A DNA stretch of 64,000 bases, taken from assembly GCA_022843805.1 (NCBI GenBank), contig JALHMY010000031.1, forward strand, positions 26,978 to 90,977, given 5' to 3'. The notes below the pieces were generated by a model. That model had not been told where the DNA came from. It saw nothing but the letters and a program-made list of their open reading frames with translations, and made no database searches. This DNA comes from Fuerstiella sp. GTDB lineage: Bacteria > Planctomycetota > Planctomycetia > Planctomycetales > Planctomycetaceae. Position 1 is the first letter of the stretch. Every line of letters starts with the position of its first letter. Positions 27,981 to 38,600 of this stretch are shown here, piece after piece. Position numbers and translations under genes: made by a program.

Positions 27981-29531
27981 ATGTCAGTGCTTGACGATTT
28001 GCTGGAGCGACTTGGTGTCGGGAGCTGCTCGGACGCACTGCTTGTCGATTCTTCCCGACAACGGTGCCACGGCGAGACCTTTGTGATTCGATCGCCTGTA
28101 GATGGGCAGTTGCTGGCCGAAATTCCGTCGGCATCGTCAGACGATTTGAATGCAGCAATCCTGTCAGCACAGGAGGCGTTCCTTGAATGGAGACAGGTGC
28201 CCGCTCCGGCACGGGGCGAACTGGTGAGACGTTTTGGCGAAGTTCTCAGACGACACAAGTCAGATCTTGCATATCTCGTGACGCTCGAATCCGGTAAGAT
28301 TCTCCAGGAGGCGCTCGGTGAAGTTCAGGAGATGATTGATATCTGCGATTTTGCTACCGGCCTCAGTCGGCAATTGTATGGCCTGACAATTGCCACCGAA
28401 CGGGTTCGACATCGCATGATGGAACAATGGCATCCGCTCGGTCCGGTTGGCGTGATTACGGCGTTCAATTTTCCGGTTGCCGTCTGGGCATGGAACGCGA
28501 CGATTGCGCTCGTCTGCGGAAACCCGGTGATCTGGAAACCTTCCGAGAAGACTCCTCTTTGTGCCATGGCCTGTCATTCGCTTCTGATGATGGCGGCCGA
28601 CGAAATGACGGCAGTGGCTGGAGCTGTGGAGGTTCCAAACGGACTCTCATCGGTGGTCATTGGTGGTCGGGGCATCGGAAAAGCCATGGCGGCTGACCGT
28701 CGAATTCCTTTGATTTCTGCGACGGGAAGCGTGGCGATGGGGCGGGCGGTCGCCCAGATTGTTTCCATGCGTCTCGGTCGGTCTTTACTGGAACTTGGAG
28801 GCAATAATGCGTGTATTGTTACTCCATCCGCCGATCTGGAACTGGCACTCCGGGGAATTGTCTTTTCTGCAGCGGGTACCTGCGGGCAACGCTGTACATC
28901 TCTGCGTCGTCTGATCGTTCACGAATCTGTTGCCGAAAAGCTGACGTCGCGGCTGAAGACCGCCTATGCGTCTTTGCCAATTGGCAACCCTTTGGAAGAG
29001 CGAACACTGGTGGGGCCGCTGATTGACCGGGCCGCTCTGGACCGGATGCGAACTGCTCTCGACGAAGCTCGCCATGAAGGTGGAACGGTTTTTGGAGGAG
29101 ACGTTCTGGAGGTCGGTGTGCCCGCAGGTGGCTGTTATGTTTGTCCGGCCATTGTTGAAATGCCGCAGCATTCAGAAATCATGTTTCAGGAGACTTTTGC
29201 GCCAATTCTGTATGTGCTGAAATACAAACAGCTGACGGAGGCGATTGACCTGCAAAACTGTGTGTCGCAGGGACTGGCATCCTCGATTTTTACGAACGAT
29301 TTGCAGGAAGCCGAGTATTTTCTGAGCGCCTGTGGCAGTGACTGTGGAATCGCCAATGTCAATATCGGGCCGAGTGGAGCGGAAATTGGCGGGGCATTTG
29401 GTGGCGAAAAAGACACCGGCGGCGGTCGTGAATCCGGGTCCGACAGCTGGAAAGCCTATATGCGACGCGTCACAAACACGATCAACTACGGTTCGGACCT
29501 GCCGCTGGCCCAGGGGATCCGATTCGGATGA
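27981..29531 (+). CDS. ALDH7-type aldehyde dehydrogenase (aminoadipate-semialdehyde dehydrogenase-like)
   Basis: 516-residue NAD(P)-dependent aldehyde dehydrogenase of the antiquitin/ALDH7 group, which typically oxidises alpha-aminoadipate semialdehyde in lysine breakdown. Motifs seen: the cofactor-side PLGPVGVITAFNFPVAVWAWN and WKPSEKTPL, the general-base Glu in LLELGGNNA, the nucleophile Cys in GTCGQRCTSLRR, and the C-terminal ESGSDSWKAYMRR, in which the SDSWK block is typical of ALDH7. The start is ATG with GAGGGAG upstream. Position after ald suggests a role in amino acid oxidation; the exact substrate is inferred from family only. Confidence 0.88.
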   Translation: MSVLDDLLERLGVGSCSDALLVDSSRQRCHGETFVIRSPVDGQLLAEIPSASSDDLNAAILSAQEAFLEWRQVPAPARGELVRRFGEVLRRHKSDLAYLVTLESGKILQEALGEVQEMIDICDFATGLSRQLYGLTIATERVRHRMMEQWHPLGPVGVITAFNFPVAVWAWNATIALVCGNPVIWKPSEKTPLCAMACHSLLMMAADEMTAVAGAVEVPNGLSSVVIGGRGIGKAMAADRRIPLISATGSVAMGRAVAQIVSMRLGRSLLELGGNNACIVTPSADLELALRGIVFSAAGTCGQRCTSLRRLIVHESVAEKLTSRLKTAYASLPIGNPLEERTLVGPLIDRAALDRMRTALDEARHEGGTVFGGDVLEVGVPAGGCYVCPAIVEMPQHSEIMFQETFAPILYVLKYKQLTEAIDLQNCVSQGLASSIFTNDLQEAEYFLSACGSDCGIANVNIGPSGAEIGGAFGGEKDTGGGRESGSDSWKAYMRRVTNTINYGSDLPLAQGIRFG

Positions 29532-29679
29532 TCTACCGACGTTGTGCCATTACGCAAAACTCCCGCTTTAGCTATACTCAACTGCTCATGCAGCAGCGTG
29601 GCTGCATGCTGACTGCATTCCTTATTTTTTGATGGCTGCCTGACGATGGCAGCTGACTGCGTGGCAAAGGACGCCTGTT

Positions 29680-32073
29680 GTGGCTCGACGACGATCTTCC
29701 GGTAAGAATGATTCCGGGCTTTTTGGTGAGGACCCATCTGCTCTCAACCCAAACGTTCAGTTTATTCCCATCAGTGAAGAAACTCGGCGTCGCTATTTGA
29801 ATTACGCGGTTTCGGTAATCACTTCCCGAGCCCTGCCTGACATCCGAGACGGACTCAAGCCGGTACAAAGACGAATTCTGTACGTGATGTACGATCGACT
29901 GCGTCTGACGGCGGACAGTAAGACAAGGAAATGTGCAAAGATTTGCGGGGATACCACTGGCTCGTTTCACCCGCACGGTGACATGTCTGTCTATGATGCA
30001 CTTGTTCGAATGGCTCAGGATTTCAGTCTGAGATATCCTCTGGTGATTGGCCAGGGAAATTTTGGTTCCATTATGGGCCTTCGAGCTGCGGCGTCACGCT
30101 ATACAGAGGCGAAACTGTCGAAGCTGGCGGAGAACCTGATGAGTGAACTGCGTTATCAGACGGTCGAAATGCGACCGACTTATGACGCGGCTGATCAGGA
30201 GCCTGTTGTGATGCCCTCCAGATATCCGGCCCTGCTGGTCAACGGCACATCCGGAATCGCCGTTGGGATGGCAACGAACATGCCGCCTCATAACCTCAGC
30301 GAAGTGACAAAGGCATGCGTGCACCTGATCGAGAATCCGGATGCGACCGTTGCCCAGCTGATGAGATATATCAAGGGCCCCGACTTTCCTCTCGGTGGCC
30401 GCATTGTTACGGATCGCAACGCATTGCGGGAGGCATATGAAACGGGTCGGGGAGCGATGCGGGTTCGAGGCGAATGGCGATTTGATCAGGAGGGCAAGAA
30501 GGAAATTCCCAACCGGATCATCATCTACTCGATCCCTTATGGCGTTTCCACCGGTCCGCTGATGACGGAAATCGGCGATCTGGTTGAAGCTCGAAAGCTG
30601 CCGCAGCTGGTATCCGTCAATGACGACACCAACGAAGAGAACGGTTTGCGCATCGCGATTGAGCTCAAATCAAAGGATGATGCAGAAGCCGTGATGGCAT
30701 ATTTGTTCCGCCACACGTCGCTCGAACAAAACTTCAGCTATAACGCCACATGTCTGATTCCGGACGAACGCGGTTCGCTGATTCCCCGCGTTCTGAATCT
30801 GAAGGAGCAGCTGCAGTATTTCCTGGATTTTCGTTACGAAACGGTGAGACGCCGGCTGGAGTTTCAGCTGGAACAGCTTCGTCGCCGTATCCATATTCTG
30901 GAAGGCTTTGAGATCATCTTCGATGGGCTCGATCGAGCTCTGAAGATTATCCGAGCCAGTAGCGGGAAGAAGGATGCGGCCGCAAAGCTGATGGCCGAAT
31001 TTACTCTCGATGAGCTTCAGACTGATGCTATTCTGGAATTGCAGCTTTACCGAATTTCTCGCCTTGAGATCGACAAGATCCGTGAAGAGCTGGCCGAAAA
31101 ACGGGCTGAGGCTGCCGGGATTGAACAGATTCTGAAGTCAAAAACCAAAATGTGGAAGCTGATCACTTCCGAACTGGAAGCCGTTGCGAAGGAGTTTGGC
31201 GATGCTCGCAGAAGTGAACTCGGTTCCTCGGAGGAAATCGTCGAATTCGATCCTCAGGCGTACATTGTAAAAGAGAATACCAACGTTGTTGTGACAAAGG
31301 ACGGCTGGATCAAACGAGTGGGGCAGCTGGCCAATGTATCTCGCACACGAGTACGCGAAGGAGACTCTGTGCTGACCGTTGTGCCGGGCAGTACTCTGGA
31401 CAGCGTCGTATTCTTTTGTTCCGATGGAGTTGCCTATACGCTGCCGATTGATCAGCTTCCGGTTTCATCCGGTTATGGAGAACCTTTGGCAAAGCGTGCC
31501 AAAATGGCGGACGGAGTTTCTGTTGTGTCGGCATTCACGACGGATACCCGGTTCGTCACCTCGCTGGAGGATTTCGGAGACGGCGTGGGCGTACTTCTGC
31601 TGGTGGCAACTCACATGGGAAACGTGATGCGTCTGCCGTTCGAAATGTTCCGTACGCCCTCGACTCGGGCAGGACGGAAGTACTGTCGACTCAATAAAGC
31701 AGATCATGTGAGTTATGTGGCTCTGGTGAGCGAAGCGGAAACAATGTTCATGGCGTCCCGAAAGGCGAGGCTGCTGCATTTTCGCATCGACGAAATCCCT
31801 GTTCTGAACAGTGCCGGAAAAGGCGTACGAGGCATCAAACTGGAGGTCGGAGACGAGCTTCTGGGTGTCGTCCAGCTGGCCCGGCCAAGCGATACACTTC
31901 GCGTCAGAAACGAGAACGACAAAGTGCTGAGTTTCGGGCAGACCAAATATCAGGTGACATCCCGAGGCGGTCGCGGTGTAAAGACCAGTATGAGAACCGA
32001 GTTCGTGGAACTCATTCAGCCAGAAATCGAACTGACGGACTGGAGTGAAATGGGAGGCGTGGCGGAAACGTAG
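29680..32073 (+). CDS. type IIA DNA topoisomerase, subunit A (GyrA/ParC family)
   Basis: 797-residue A subunit of gyrase or topoisomerase IV, which breaks and rejoins DNA. The N-terminal domain has [29 protein letters not shown] and GQGNFGS; the active-site Tyr is in [11 protein letters not shown], at about residue 143. The usual SIDGD stretch reads SIMGL, which I recall from a divergent planctomycete group. The tower and coiled-coil ([18 protein letters not shown]) and a shortened C-terminal beta-propeller ([20 protein letters not shown]) follow, without a clear GyrA box (QRRGGKG). That points to a ParC-like rather than a supercoiling enzyme. No B subunit is adjacent. The start is GTG at 29680 ([10 protein letters not shown]). 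A 9-bp tandem repeat follows the stop. Confidence 0.9.
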   Translation: MARRRSSGKNDSGLFGEDPSALNPNVQFIPISEETRRRYLNYAVSVITSRALPDIRDGLKPVQRRILYVMYDRLRLTADSKTRKCAKICGDTTGSFHPHGDMSVYDALVRMAQDFSLRYPLVIGQGNFGSIMGLRAAASRYTEAKLSKLAENLMSELRYQTVEMRPTYDAADQEPVVMPSRYPALLVNGTSGIAVGMATNMPPHNLSEVTKACVHLIENPDATVAQLMRYIKGPDFPLGGRIVTDRNALREAYETGRGAMRVRGEWRFDQEGKKEIPNRIIIYSIPYGVSTGPLMTEIGDLVEARKLPQLVSVNDDTNEENGLRIAIELKSKDDAEAVMAYLFRHTSLEQNFSYNATCLIPDERGSLIPRVLNLKEQLQYFLDFRYETVRRRLEFQLEQLRRRIHILEGFEIIFDGLDRALKIIRASSGKKDAAAKLMAEFTLDELQTDAILELQLYRISRLEIDKIREELAEKRAEAAGIEQILKSKTKMWKLITSELEAVAKEFGDARRSELGSSEEIVEFDPQAYIVKENTNVVVTKDGWIKRVGQLANVSRTRVREGDSVLTVVPGSTLDSVVFFCSDGVAYTLPIDQLPVSSGYGEPLAKRAKMADGVSVVSAFTTDTRFVTSLEDFGDGVGVLLLVATHMGNVMRLPFEMFRTPSTRAGRKYCRLNKADHVSYVALVSEAETMFMASRKARLLHFRIDEIPVLNSAGKGVRGIKLEVGDELLGVVQLARPSDTLRVRNENDKVLSFGQTKYQVTSRGGRGVKTSMRTEFVELIQPEIELTDWSEMGGVAET

Positions 32074-32081
32074 ATGATTGG

Positions 32082-32144
32082 TCTGATCAGTCTGATCAGT
32101 CAGATCAGTCAGATCAGTCAGATCAGTCAGATCGGTCAGATCGG
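32082..32144. repeat. 9-bp tandem repeat, seven units
   Basis: Seven consecutive 9-bp units: two TCTGATCAG, three TCAGATCAG, two TCAGATCGG, total 63 bp. The array lies between two convergent genes, 8 bp after the topoisomerase stop. It directly abuts the stop codon of the thermonuclease gene (32145-32147, TGA on the minus strand), which itself continues the TCA of the repeat phase. Confidence 0.95.
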
Positions 32145-33056
32145 TCACTTCTGTTTCTCGGCTTCCATACGGCGCCAATCCCAGGGAGATACCGGGTCAG
32201 ACCCTGCCCAAAGGCCAAGCTTTGATTCCCTCGCCTGTTTTTCACTGTTGGCCAGTTTGGAATTATCGGGGGCAAAACGAACAAAATGCCATGCGAGACC
32301 TTTCGCGACCAGATGGTCGTTTAAATGCACTTCAGGTTCGTCTTTATCTGACGTGTCGCTCCGAAAGAAGACATCTCCGATAACTTGTCCAATTCGGTCT
32401 TCTCCCTGAGTGACCACTCGCACTGTCTTTTCCGCGACGATCAGAGAAAGCGCTTCGCGGGACTGTGAGCCGAATGGCTGGTTCATTTCAGGAGCATCAA
32501 TACCATTCAGTCGGATTCGGAATTTTTTTCCATTGGCTGCAAGCAGTTCGATCGCATCGCCGTCAGGAACATTCAGCACCCTGCCAGAAAGCTCGGCACC
32601 CTTTGGAAGTTCTTTACGGTATTCAGCAAGATAATGAGTCGAGTCGGGGGCCGATTTGAACTCGGTTGGAAATGCCTTTCCGGTGACATCATAACAGACC
32701 CGTAACAGGTCGGGTTTTGTCAGTTCAAAGATGGCCAGAAGAGTCTTCCCCATATTCGGGCCAACAGTTCCGGTAATCGTCATACGGTGCGGTTTCGTGG
32801 AAAAATCCAGAACGCACGTCCCCTTATCCGGCTGGCCATTCACAGTGACCGAATACTGATCTCCGGAGAGTTTCAGCACGACACTGTCACGAAACTCTTT
32901 AGGCAGCTCTTTCCCGCCCAGAACCGCGGAGACTGGATGCCAAATGCCATCGGTTCCGTCCGTGGGCTGATCTCCCAGCAGCCTCTGACTGCCAAAAAGG
33001 AGACTGCCAAAAAGGATGGCCAAAACTGCAACCGGCACCGCTGAAAAACGACTCAT
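32145..33056 (-). CDS. TIGR03067-type domain fused to a thermonuclease (SNase) domain
   Basis: 303-residue exported protein. A signal peptide covers residues 1-29 (MSRFSAVPVAVLAILFGSLL). Residues ~36-147 match the planctomycete TIGR03067 domain (GIWHPVSA, GDQYSVTVNG, KGTCVLDFSTKPHRM, TVGPNMGKTLLAIFEL, LRVCYD). Residues ~155-300 are a staphylococcal-nuclease-like domain with DGD (166-168), RIRLNGIDAPE (Arg182, Glu190), and a C-terminal AKGLAWHFVRF. The position of the second catalytic Arg (DRYGR in the family) reads DRIGQ, so Gln224 replaces it. Activity may be reduced. ATG at 33056 has GAAGGA upstream. Convergent with the topoisomerase gene across a 9-bp tandem repeat. Confidence 0.88.
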   Translation of the reverse strand: MSRFSAVPVAVLAILFGSLLFGSQRLLGDQPTDGTDGIWHPVSAVLGGKELPKEFRDSVVLKLSGDQYSVTVNGQPDKGTCVLDFSTKPHRMTITGTVGPNMGKTLLAIFELTKPDLLRVCYDVTGKAFPTEFKSAPDSTHYLAEYRKELPKGAELSGRVLNVPDGDAIELLAANGKKFRIRLNGIDAPEMNQPFGSQSREALSLIVAEKTVRVVTQGEDRIGQVIGDVFFRSDTSDKDEPEVHLNDHLVAKGLAWHFVRFAPDNSKLANSEKQARESKLGLWAGSDPVSPWDWRRMEAEKQK

Positions 33057-33140
33057 GACGTGCTTCCTTCTATACCTGGTCATGACATAACGCTCAGAGA
33101 TGATAGACGCTGCATCGAGCGTCCGCCACCAACCACGTAG

Positions 33141-33160
33141 CAGCGTCCCCCGAGACGCTG
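33141..33160. repeat. small palindrome (CAGCGTC...GACGCTG)
   Basis: CAGCGTC (33141-33147) pairs with GACGCTG (33154-33160) around CCCCGA. This hairpin type with a preceding ACGTAG is, from memory, common between planctomycete genes. Confidence 0.55.
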
Positions 33161-33182
33161 GAATCGGCGTCAGATAATAAGT

Positions 33183-33232
33183 GTCGCCTTTTGCTCCGCA
33201 AGAGAACGCTCTTTCGCGGAGCGAAAGGCTAC
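33183..33232. repeat. REP-like palindrome (GCTCCGC...GCGGAGC)
   Basis: The left arm is 33183-33204 (starting GTCGCCTTTTGCTCCGCAAG) and the right arm is 33209-33232 (ending GCGGAGCGAAAGGCTAC). They pair over about 22 bases with a few mismatches. It sits in the gap between the thermonuclease and flavocytochrome genes. This is probably a member of a dispersed REP-like family; no second copy of this type was seen in the window. Confidence 0.65.
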
Positions 33233-33268
33233 TATGGCGGAAACTTATTGTTTTTCCAGCTGGCTGAT

Positions 33269-35131
33269 CTATTCCTTGCCGGTATGGCAGAGTTCGCAGT
33301 TGGCTGTCATCGACTGTGGATTCATGCGATGGTGGTCAGCCTGATACGGAGTGAGTTCACTATGACATTGCCGACAGTCTCGCCCCTGCTCTTCCGTGGT
33401 TCTGTGAACCTTTTGAAAATGCCAGTATCCTTCACGATCTTCTGCGAGCAGTTCCTGCATGTTATGACAATCCCTGCAGCCTGATTGATTCAGGGGTTTT
33501 GCAGTTGGTTTCAGTGTAAGCTCCTTTAACAGTGATTTTGCAGCAACTCTGCCTGTAACGATACAGGGGCCCAGAAATGTGCCTTCCAGAGCGGCTTTGC
33601 CGTTGATGCCCGCCAGGCCCGTCAGTTCTCCCACTGCGTATAGTCCCGGAATCGTTTTTTTCTGAGCATCAAGAACGCGACATTCCAGATCGATGGCCAC
33701 ACCTCCCATGCTTTTTCTTGTCAGGGGAAAGGTCTGCATGGCATAAAATGGAGGGACACTGATTTTTGGTGAAGTATTGTTGGAGAACTCGGACTTTCCC
33801 GGACCAAATCTTCCGAAGTCGGTGTCTTCGCCTTTTTCTACCATTTCGTTGTAACGAGAAATCGTCGCCTGCAAATTCGCAGCTGGCAGCCCGGCTTTGG
33901 CAGCCAGTTCCTCCAGAGAGTCAGCTCGAGCGACAAGTTCGGGATTTTGCAGAATCAAAGCATCCACCTTTTTGAAGTCTGCCCAGTCTGAACCGGAGAC
34001 AATGAAAAAAGGCTTTGAAGCTTCATCGAAGATGCACCAGCAGGTGGCATCCTGTTGTTTCAGCAACACCGGCATGACTTCTTTTGCCCACCCGTGAAAG
34101 TTGGCAAACCGTCGTCCTTCAGAATTCACGAGAATTCCGTAAAGGTTCGTCGCATTTAATCCTCGATCCGTCCCGGGATATCGAGGATCCGGAAGCCCGG
34201 TAAAATAATTCCATTGATAGTCCATGCGGGATAGTTCGCCGCCGACGGTTTGGGCGAGTTTGTGTCCGAGTCCGATTGAGTGTCTTCCCGATCCGGCCAG
34301 AATACGATCGGGAAAGCGAAACTCGGCTGGCCAGAATTCGCGCACCATCTCCAGATTACTCTGAAAACCACCTGTCGCCAGAATCACCGCACGACTTCGA
34401 AGTTCTCGTACCTGCCCACTTCGAACGTCGCGGACGACAACGCCTGAGACTCGCCCGTCCTGCTGCAAGAGCCGTTCAACCTGACTGTTCCATTCGAACG
34501 AGACGTTCTCCAGTTCGAGGCACGCGCGATAAATCGGCGTCACCAGTCCGATTCCGCGACCCTCCGGCTGATGTTCCCGGGATACACTGTTTCCGGACGA
34601 CGAGACAACTCCCGAAAAACGAACACCCAGTTCAGTCAGCCAGTCGTAAATGTCGCGACGGGAGTTGTCGACATAATATCGAACCCAGTCGGTTGCAGGA
34701 TCGTCACCCCAGCGATGAAAATCCTGAAATGCCAGTTCAGGAGAATCCCGGATGCCCGCGAGTTCCTGAACGGGTGATGCCACGATGCTGACACTTCCCT
34801 GGGACATCACGGCATGTCCGCCGAATACGGAACTCATGTCAGCCACAGTGACTCGGGCACCGGCTCGACCGAGCTCCAGTGCCGCTGAGAGTCCGGAAAT
34901 TCCAGCCCCTACGATAATGACGTCGTCCAGTCGTCTCTGTACTTCAACATCACTGTCATTCGAACCACCGTTACCGACATCTGACACTGTATTTCTCTGG
35001 TCACTCGATCCTTTGGAATTCCCGGATTCCCCAATTGTGCGGGTGCTTTTCCCCGGCGATGACCAGCCCAGCATTGCGGCAACCAGCAGCAGCGAGACCG
35101 TTGCGAGAACCGAGTTTTTCAGTAAGACCAT
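33269..35131 (-). CDS. FAD-dependent flavocytochrome with C-terminal triheme tail
   Basis: 620-residue exported flavoprotein. It has an N-terminal hydrophobic anchor or signal (residues 1-25), a Ser/Asn/Gly-rich linker, and then the FAD dinucleotide motif DVIIVGAGISGLSAALELG (~70-90) of the fumarate reductase/succinate dehydrogenase flavoprotein family. The C-terminus carries three CxxCH haem-c motifs: CRDCH (552), CRQCH (586) and CELCH (612). In Shewanella fumarate reductase the haem domain is N-terminal; here it is C-terminal. The substrate His and Arg expected near HHTMGG and GGNRLGG read RKSMGGV and NGKAALEG, so the substrate is probably not fumarate. It is likely a periplasmic redox enzyme. 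Its start lies 6 bp from the queF stop; they probably form one transcript. Confidence 0.85.
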   Translation of the reverse strand: MVLLKNSVLATVSLLLVAAMLGWSSPGKSTRTIGESGNSKGSSDQRNTVSDVGNGGSNDSDVEVQRRLDDVIIVGAGISGLSAALELGRAGARVTVADMSSVFGGHAVMSQGSVSIVASPVQELAGIRDSPELAFQDFHRWGDDPATDWVRYYVDNSRRDIYDWLTELGVRFSGVVSSSGNSVSREHQPEGRGIGLVTPIYRACLELENVSFEWNSQVERLLQQDGRVSGVVVRDVRSGQVRELRSRAVILATGGFQSNLEMVREFWPAEFRFPDRILAGSGRHSIGLGHKLAQTVGGELSRMDYQWNYFTGLPDPRYPGTDRGLNATNLYGILVNSEGRRFANFHGWAKEVMPVLLKQQDATCWCIFDEASKPFFIVSGSDWADFKKVDALILQNPELVARADSLEELAAKAGLPAANLQATISRYNEMVEKGEDTDFGRFGPGKSEFSNNTSPKISVPPFYAMQTFPLTRKSMGGVAIDLECRVLDAQKKTIPGLYAVGELTGLAGINGKAALEGTFLGPCIVTGRVAAKSLLKELTLKPTAKPLNQSGCRDCHNMQELLAEDREGYWHFQKVHRTTEEQGRDCRQCHSELTPYQADHHRMNPQSMTANCELCHTGKE

Positions 35132-35137
35132 AAAAAT

Positions 35138-35515
35138 TTATGCCTGTGGTCGTTTGCCATGTTCCACAATGACCGTTGTCCGAATTCCTCCGCGAGGAGT
35201 AAACGCGGCATCAATGCGCATCCATCTTGGGCGGGTCACTGCGACCAGATCGTCCAGAATCAGGTTGGTTACCCGTTCATAAAATGCTCCGTGGTTACGA
35301 TACTGCTGCAGATAAAGCTTTAGTGACTTCAGTTCAAAACACTGACGGTCAGCGATATAAGTGATGGTCAGCGTGCCAAAATCCGGCTGTCCGGTTTTTG
35401 GACAAAGTGACGTAAACTCAGGGCAAACAGTCTCAATCACATAATTACGATCGGGAAACGGATTGTCGAACGTTTCCAGAGTGTCACGGGACGGGTCAGA
35501 CAAAGAAATCGACAT
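35138..35515 (-). CDS. queF: NADPH-dependent 7-cyano-7-deazaguanine reductase (short type)
   Basis: 125-residue QueF, which reduces preQ0 to preQ1 in queuosine biosynthesis. The catalytic Cys38 is in [11 protein letters not shown] with Asp45 nearby. The substrate-binding block [20 protein letters not shown], with the paired Glu and His, and the C-terminal [10 protein letters not shown] are both present. It is the unimodular, short form. ATG at 35515 is preferred to the TTG at 35518. It is transcribed ahead of the flavocytochrome gene with a 6-bp gap; this coupling looks like a shared transcript rather than a shared pathway. Confidence 0.95.
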   Translation of the reverse strand: MSISLSDPSRDTLETFDNPFPDRNYVIETVCPEFTSLCPKTGQPDFGTLTITYIADRQCFELKSLKLYLQQYRNHGAFYERVTNLILDDLVAVTRPRWMRIDAAFTPRGGIRTTVIVEHGKRPQA

Positions 35516-35617
35516 CAAAAATCTCTTTCAGTTTGAAAGTTGAACATCCGCGCAGAAGAAAACGGCGGACAATTTCACAATTTACCGCAGAACACCGCGA
35601 AAACGAGCGGTTCTACG

Positions 35618-38600
35618 ATGATTCCACGATTTGACAAGCTGACAGATTCAGAAAAACTGGCCAACACAGCTCTGCTCGCGGATCTGGGATTTGAGACTCC
35701 GGATTCGGCCGTACAGATGCTGATGCGAATTCGTCGCTTCTGGCTGAGCGTTCAGGAGACACAAACAGGAACCATATCGCCCGATAATTCAGGAAGGTCG
35801 GTCATTTCGGAACAGCCGATGAACGTCCTGCCGGTTCCTTCCGGACCGGTCTGGTATGACATGCTGCTAAGGGTGCTGAGAGAGGCGCCGTTGCGCGACA
35901 TCGTTCTGGGAGTTGTCGAACAGTTCATTCGAAACGCATCGGAGCAATTTAATCCGTATGAGATGTTTGAGCAGACACCCAGAGCGCTGGACGTACTGGC
36001 AAGAGTTGCGTGTGGGAGTCCTTTTCTCACTCAAACGCTGCTCGCTGATCCTGCATGCCTGACATCCCTGACCACAGGCGGTCGAACGGCGGAAATGAAA
36101 TCTCGAGATCAATTCGTTAGTGAAGCGGAAGCAGCGATTTCTGTCGGCGCGACGAGGCGACAAAATCTTACAGAACTTCGCCGATTCCAGCGTCGTGAAA
36201 TGCTGCGAATTGGTATGTGTGATGCATTCGGGCTGCTGGACCTGCGTTTTGTTACTCTTCAGTTGTCACTTCTTGCGGATGCAATGGTTCAGGTCTGTCT
36301 GAACCTCGCCGCCAGGGAATGCGGTGAAAATCCGGATAGTCTGGCCGTGGTGGGGCTCGGCAAACACGGCGGGGAAGAGTTGAATTACAGTTCGGACATC
36401 GACCTTATTCTCATTGCTCGAAGCGACTCTTCGGGAATTCAACGGCTTGCCCGACTAACGATTGATGGGCTTTCTGACAATTTGCCGCCTGGTTTTCTTT
36501 ACCGCGTTGACCTCAGACTGCGTCCGTGGGGAGATGCGGGGCCGCTTGTGACCACGTCCGAATCGTATTCCCATTACCTGCGATCGGATGCGGCATTGTG
36601 GGAAAAGCAGGCGCTGCTAAAAGCTCGAACAGTTGCCGGCAATGCCATAATCGGGCGGAATTTTCTGGAAACGATTCGACCTCTGCTGCTCCTGGAGACT
36701 CCCGAATACGTGCGCACCAGCATTCAGCTGATGAAGGAACGAATCGAATCACGCCTGCGACAGCGAGGAAAACTGAATTCCGAAGTGAAGCTTGGGATCG
36801 GCTCAATTCGTGATGTTGAGTTTCTGGTTCAGTGTCTTCAGCTGACTCATGGTCGCGAAGAGCCTCGCATTCTGAGTTTTAATACGCTCGATTCGCTGGT
36901 CAGGCTGGCGGAATTTGGGCTGCTGAGTGCCGCCTGGTATCGACAACTTCGGGAAGGCTACGTATTTCTGAGAACTCTGGAACATTCGCTGCAATTATTG
37001 CATAACCAGCAAACACACGAAGTTCCAACTGATCCGCGGCAAAGAGAGTGGCTGGCGAATCGACTCGATTATCCCAATGCCGCCACGCTGCTGCAGCGAT
37101 TCGAAGAACATCAGACGGCTGTTCGCGCAATCTTTGAACATTATCTGGGAAAGCCTGGAGGTGTGCATGAGCTGCCAGCAGAACGGGCTCAGTCGCTCGC
37201 TGCTGCCAGCATTCCAGCTGCTTCGGTGGCGCCAGCAGAACGGCGACTCGAAGAACGGCGAATCGGTGTGTCTCAACCGTATCTGGCGGAACGTGAGCGA
37301 CGCCAGGCGATTGTTGAACAACTCTGCCAGCAAACGGCGGGTGGACCGGGAGCCGCCGCTCATTGCAGTGCAGTGGCCGGTGAAGACGGATTGTTGGAAC
37401 TGATCATCTGCGGCACCGAGTTTTCCGGATGGTTGTCTGTGATCTGCGGTCTGCTGTCCGTTTACCGACTCGACATTCGAAGCGGCGACGCGATGACTGG
37501 CCACGGCTTTAATCGTTATGGACTTGAATGTCCGGGCAATCGTTTTCTGGCACTGTTTTTTGTTCGCACAAACTTTGGGATGATGCCTGAGAGTTCGCCG
37601 GGTGCTGACGGAGAGGCCGCTCAGGCTCGGGACGGACTGTCTCCACTCTCGGCGCCAGTTGCCTGTGGAACAATACAGAGATCGCCAAACCAGCTGTCAA
37701 CAGGCCTGCAGCGGGAGCTCACGCAGCTGATTGAGCGAGCTGCGGCAGGACAAGTGGAGGAGATCCGTGCGGAACTCATATCACGATTCTGTGAGACTCT
37801 GCCCCAAAAGCCTGTTTCAGATGCCACGCTGGCAGCCGTTGAGATGACAGTTCGACAGGATCAGACAAAAGGGGAAACTCAGCTGAATATCTCTGGTGCA
37901 GACGTACCTGGATTCCTTTTTGAGCTCGCACATGCCCTGTTTTTCAGCCGATTTCGCACGACGCGAGCGATGATTGATTCCTTCGGAGATCAGGTGCGGG
38001 ATGTCCTTCACGTTCAGGAACGCGACGGGTCGCCTATCCTTAACGAAGCACGAGTTCAGGAACTGCGTGTGGTGGTTGTTCTGATCAAGCAGTTTACTCA
38101 CTGGCTGCCGTCGACAAGCGATCCTCACCATGCTCTGGTGCGTTTTCGGGAACTGATTACACGGTTGCAGCCCGAGTCGCAGTGGACAAAGAATATCCAG
38201 TCACTGCAGCAGCCTAATGTGCTCTATGCGGTCGCCAGAGTCCTCGGCATCAGTCAGTTTCTCTGGGAAGATTTTCTGCGATCGAGACACGAGGAGCTCT
38301 TTCCACTGCTGGCGAATGCCGGCGAGCTGGGAGACCGTGTATGCCGGGAATCGTTGTCACTGCAGCTCGATGAGCTGACGACAAATGTGGAAACTTCTGC
38401 TCAGGCGTGGTCGGCATTAAACAACTTCAAGGATCGACATCTGTTCCGCATCGATATGCGGCATGTGCTCGGACATTGTCGTCCTTTTGGAGCGTTTTCG
38501 GAGGAGATTACAGAACTGGCCGATCTGGTTGTTTGTCGGTCGATCGATCTGGCATGGCAGCAGCTTGTCATGGAATTTGGTCATCCCATGACCGCTCGTT

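Noticed and set aside
31465..32178. Minus-strand 237-residue frame containing a TDLTDLTDLT stretch
   Set aside because: It is antisense to the topoisomerase gene and its TDL repeat is the 9-bp tandem repeat read in frame.
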